From contig JAJZIZ010000030.1 of NCBI GenBank assembly GCA_021846005.1, positions 1-8,065 on the forward strand: a stretch of 8,065 bases of DNA. The letters run 5' to 3'. Numbering within the stretch: the first letter of the stretch is position 1; each line of letters begins with the position of its first letter. This document shows, in pieces, positions 6,064 to 8,065 of the stretch. Source of the DNA: Microcaldota archaeon (lineage in GTDB: Archaea; Micrarchaeota; Micrarchaeia; Micrarchaeales; CABMGC01). The notes below the pieces were generated by a model that saw only the letters and a program-made list of their open reading frames with translations, was not told the DNA's origin and did not search any database. Position numbers and translations under genes: made by a program.

Positions 6064-8052
6064 TTATCTTCCCTTGAGATCCTTTCCTTCCACAACAAGC
6101 GGCGGCTTCTCCCTGGAGTCGCCGGATATGTACTTGCGCAGCTTGCTTGTTATTGCTTCGGATCTTTCACTCTTCTTCAAAGCCACTGCCAGCACATCGG
6201 CTATGTTCTTAGCCGGCACTATTTTTATCTTCTTGAGCTCCTTGGAAGTTAGGTATATGTCCTGGGCGTTGTCGGAAGGTATTACTACCGTTTTCATGCC
6301 TGCCTCTATTGCCGCAAGAACCTTATTGTTTACTCCGCCTACAGGCAATACTTCCCCCCTGACAGATAGAGAGCCGGTCATGGCAACTTCCTGGTCTATA
6401 GGTATGCCTTCAAGCGCAGATATCACAGCGACAGCTATGGAAATGCTTGCGCTGTCCCCTTCGACCCCTTCGTACGTCTGAAGGAATTGGACATGAACGT
6501 CGTAGCTTGCCATGTCGCGGTTCATGTGCTTCTTGATTATGGCGTTTATATTTTTGACCGCTTCCTTGGCTATGCTGCCCAGTTTCCCGGTGACTATGAG
6601 CTTGCCTTCTGTCCTGGAAGATGCGGGAGTCACTTCGGCTACTATTGGCAGTATTATACCTGCAGAAAGATAGGATGATCCGACTACGGCAAGGCCGTTT
6701 ACCCTGCCAAGCGAGTACCCTCTTGTCCTGAATATCTTGTAATCCTTCCTATATTCTATTACCTGGGCCACATACTGGCTTTCTATAGGCCTTGCAAGGC
6801 CTATTGCAGCTACAACGTCATTCGCGTCTACCAGTTTGCGGTTGTGCTCCACGGCTATATCGCCAGCGGCGCGGATAAGTCCGCCGAGGTCTCTCATGAC
6901 AAGAGTAAGCCTGTTCTTCCTGCCGCTTCTCCTTTTTGCCTCCTCGATTATGGCCATGCATGCCTCGTAATTGAATGGAGGTATCTTCTTGTCCTTCTTG
7001 ACCTCCTGCGCTATGAAATGTATTATCTTGTCGCGATTCTGCTCCGTGTCAGGCATTGAGGATTCCATGTATACTTCATAACCATAGCCGCGTATCCTGG
7101 ACCTGAGCGCCGGATGCATCTTCTGTATGTCAGGAAGATTTCCTGCGGCAACTAAAAGGAAATCGCATGGAACGCCTTCTGTCCTGACCATAGCGCCCGA
7201 ACTCATTTCGCTCTGGCCGGTTATTGAATATTTCTTTTCCTGCATTGCCGTGAGGAGCTCCTGCTGCGATTTAGGCTCTATGTCTGCTATCTCGTCTATG
7301 AATAGTACGCCTTTGTTTGCCTTGTGTATGGCACCTCCCTCAACCCTGAGATGGGGAGGCGTTCCGAGTCCTCCTGATTGCAGCGGATCGTGCCTTACGT
7401 CGCCGAAAAGCGAACCTGCCTTTGAACCTGTCGCGTCAACGAAAGGAGCATGCCTCATTCCAGTATTGTCGACTATCAGTTTTGGCTCTCCCGTATCGAA
7501 CATGCCAGGCATTATGCCTCCCATGCGCTTGAATCCGCTTACGAAAAGAGCTACTGCGCCGAAAACAAGCACGCCGAGTATTACTGCAGCCAGCACTACC
7601 AGTTCATATCCCTTTATGAAATTAAGAAATGAGACTACTATAAGCACTCCCACTATGACTGCAATTATGGGAATTATGTTGCTCTTGGCCTTGCCTGAAT
7701 CCATCCTGTTTTTCATCTTCTCTTTTTGTATTATCTGCCTGCCTTGGCCGTCCGGCAATGGCTTTGAAGAATCAATCTTCTCAGGATATGTCTGGACTAT
7801 CTTTATAGTAGGCCTGTTTTCGTCGTTAGGATTCTTGTATACAAGCACGTCTTCAAGGTCGACATTTTCTAAAAGCTCAGCCATTCCCTGCGCGAGCATT
7901 GTCTTCCCTACGCCTGGCTCCCCTATTAGAAGCACATTCCGGTGCTGCGCGGCTGCTTTTTTGGTTATTGCCACAGCGCGGTCCTGGCCTATGACTTGAT
8001 CAATCATTTTTTCAGGTATCTTTATCTCGTCGGTAGATTTGAATTTTTTCAT
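6064..8052 (-). CDS. lonB: Archaeal LonB-type membrane-anchored ATP-dependent protease
   Basis: This is an AAA+ serine protease that degrades misfolded or regulatory proteins, held on the inner face of the membrane. In 662 aa the order is: Walker A GEPGVGKT (44-51); an insertion with two hydrophobic helices (about 125-146 and 149-172) forming a membrane hairpin; Walker B LFIDEI (250-255); sensor-1 N305; likely arginine-finger region ALRSRIRG (315-322); sensor-2 R387 in [15 protein letters not shown] (386-400); then the protease domain with the catalytic dyad S534 (GDSAS) and K577 (GGVNNK). The transmembrane hairpin between Walker A and B distinguishes LonB from the soluble bacterial LonA. The length is close to known archaeal LonB proteins. 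The C-terminus carries a charged tail of about 30 residues past the protease fold. The ATG at 8052 places Walker A at the usual distance; only 13 nt upstream are visible, so its promoter is off the window. It is followed one base later by top6A. Confidence 0.96.
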   Translation of the reverse strand: MKKFKSTDEIKIPEKMIDQVIGQDRAVAITKKAAAQHRNVLLIGEPGVGKTMLAQGMAELLENVDLEDVLVYKNPNDENRPTIKIVQTYPEKIDSSKPLPDGQGRQIIQKEKMKNRMDSGKAKSNIIPIIAVIVGVLIVVSFLNFIKGYELVVLAAVILGVLVFGAVALFVSGFKRMGGIMPGMFDTGEPKLIVDNTGMRHAPFVDATGSKAGSLFGDVRHDPLQSGGLGTPPHLRVEGGAIHKANKGVLFIDEIADIEPKSQQELLTAMQEKKYSITGQSEMSSGAMVRTEGVPCDFLLVAAGNLPDIQKMHPALRSRIRGYGYEVYMESSMPDTEQNRDKIIHFIAQEVKKDKKIPPFNYEACMAIIEEAKRRSGRKNRLTLVMRDLGGLIRAAGDIAVEHNRKLVDANDVVAAIGLARPIESQYVAQVIEYRKDYKIFRTRGYSLGRVNGLAVVGSSYLSAGIILPIVAEVTPASSRTEGKLIVTGKLGSIAKEAVKNINAIIKKHMNRDMASYDVHVQFLQTYEGVEGDSASISIAVAVISALEGIPIDQEVAMTGSLSVRGEVLPVGGVNNKVLAAIEAGMKTVVIPSDNAQDIYLTSKELKKIKIVPAKNIADVLAVALKKSERSEAITSKLRKYISGDSREKPPLVVEGKDLKGR
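6070..6075 (-). promoter_or_regulatory. Shine-Dalgarno-like AAGGGA for top6A
   Basis: On the (-) strand, AAGGGA lies within the last codons of lon, with 7 nt between it and the ATG at 6062. This supports that start and suggests that top6A is translated from the lon transcript. Confidence 0.4.
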
Positions 8053-8065
8053 CGCATCCGAACTA

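Noticed and set aside
5936..6481. 181-codon (+) frame opposite the lon-top6A junction
   Set aside because: It is antisense to the conserved ends of both genes and has no family resemblance.
7127..7999. 290-codon open frame on the (+) strand opposite lon
   Set aside because: It lies fully antisense to a well-conserved Lon; the translation is Ser/Pro/Thr-rich with no recognisable motif, as expected from a shadow of codon bias.

Overview
The window is archaeal. Four things point that way: an archaeal class I CCA-adding enzyme, a topoisomerase VI A subunit, a membrane-anchored LonB-type protease, and a TATA-like box about 25 nt ahead of a start codon that has essentially no leader. The sequence is of middling GC, rich in ATA isoleucine and AGG/AGA arginine codons, and densely packed. 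Short overlaps between genes and a PHP-containing PolX are compatible with a small-genome lineage such as Micrarchaeota or another DPANN group, but that placement is a guess from style, not shown by the sequence.

Layout. Positions 1-1381 (+) hold most of a DEAD-box RNA helicase with a long Gly/Arg-rich tail; its extreme N-terminus lies off the left edge. A 46-bp gap with a T-rich, TATA-like element precedes a three-gene (+) cluster: cca (1428-2831), polX (about 2821-4545) and a small helical protein (4539-4844), each overlapping the next by 7-14 nt. On the (-) strand, a lonB-like protease (8052-6064) is followed one base later by top6A (6062-4920). The two transcription units converge over a 75-bp gap (4845-4919). 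No stretch over 300 bases lacks a gene. I see no rRNA, tRNA, CRISPR array, insertion sequence or attachment site.

How the genes relate. The helicase, CCA enzyme, PolX, TopoVI A and Lon are housekeeping or maintenance functions: RNA remodelling, tRNA 3'-end completion, gap filling and repair, DNA topology, and membrane-associated proteolysis. The cca-polX pair joins two enzymes of the DNA polymerase beta nucleotidyltransferase superfamily in one probable transcript. The lon-top6A pair looks translationally coupled, and top6B, the usual partner, is not beside top6A. I did not find a convincing new multi-gene system. The most unusual points are the top6A context and its altered active-site motifs, the unassigned small protein behind polX, and the Gly/Arg/His-rich helicase tail.
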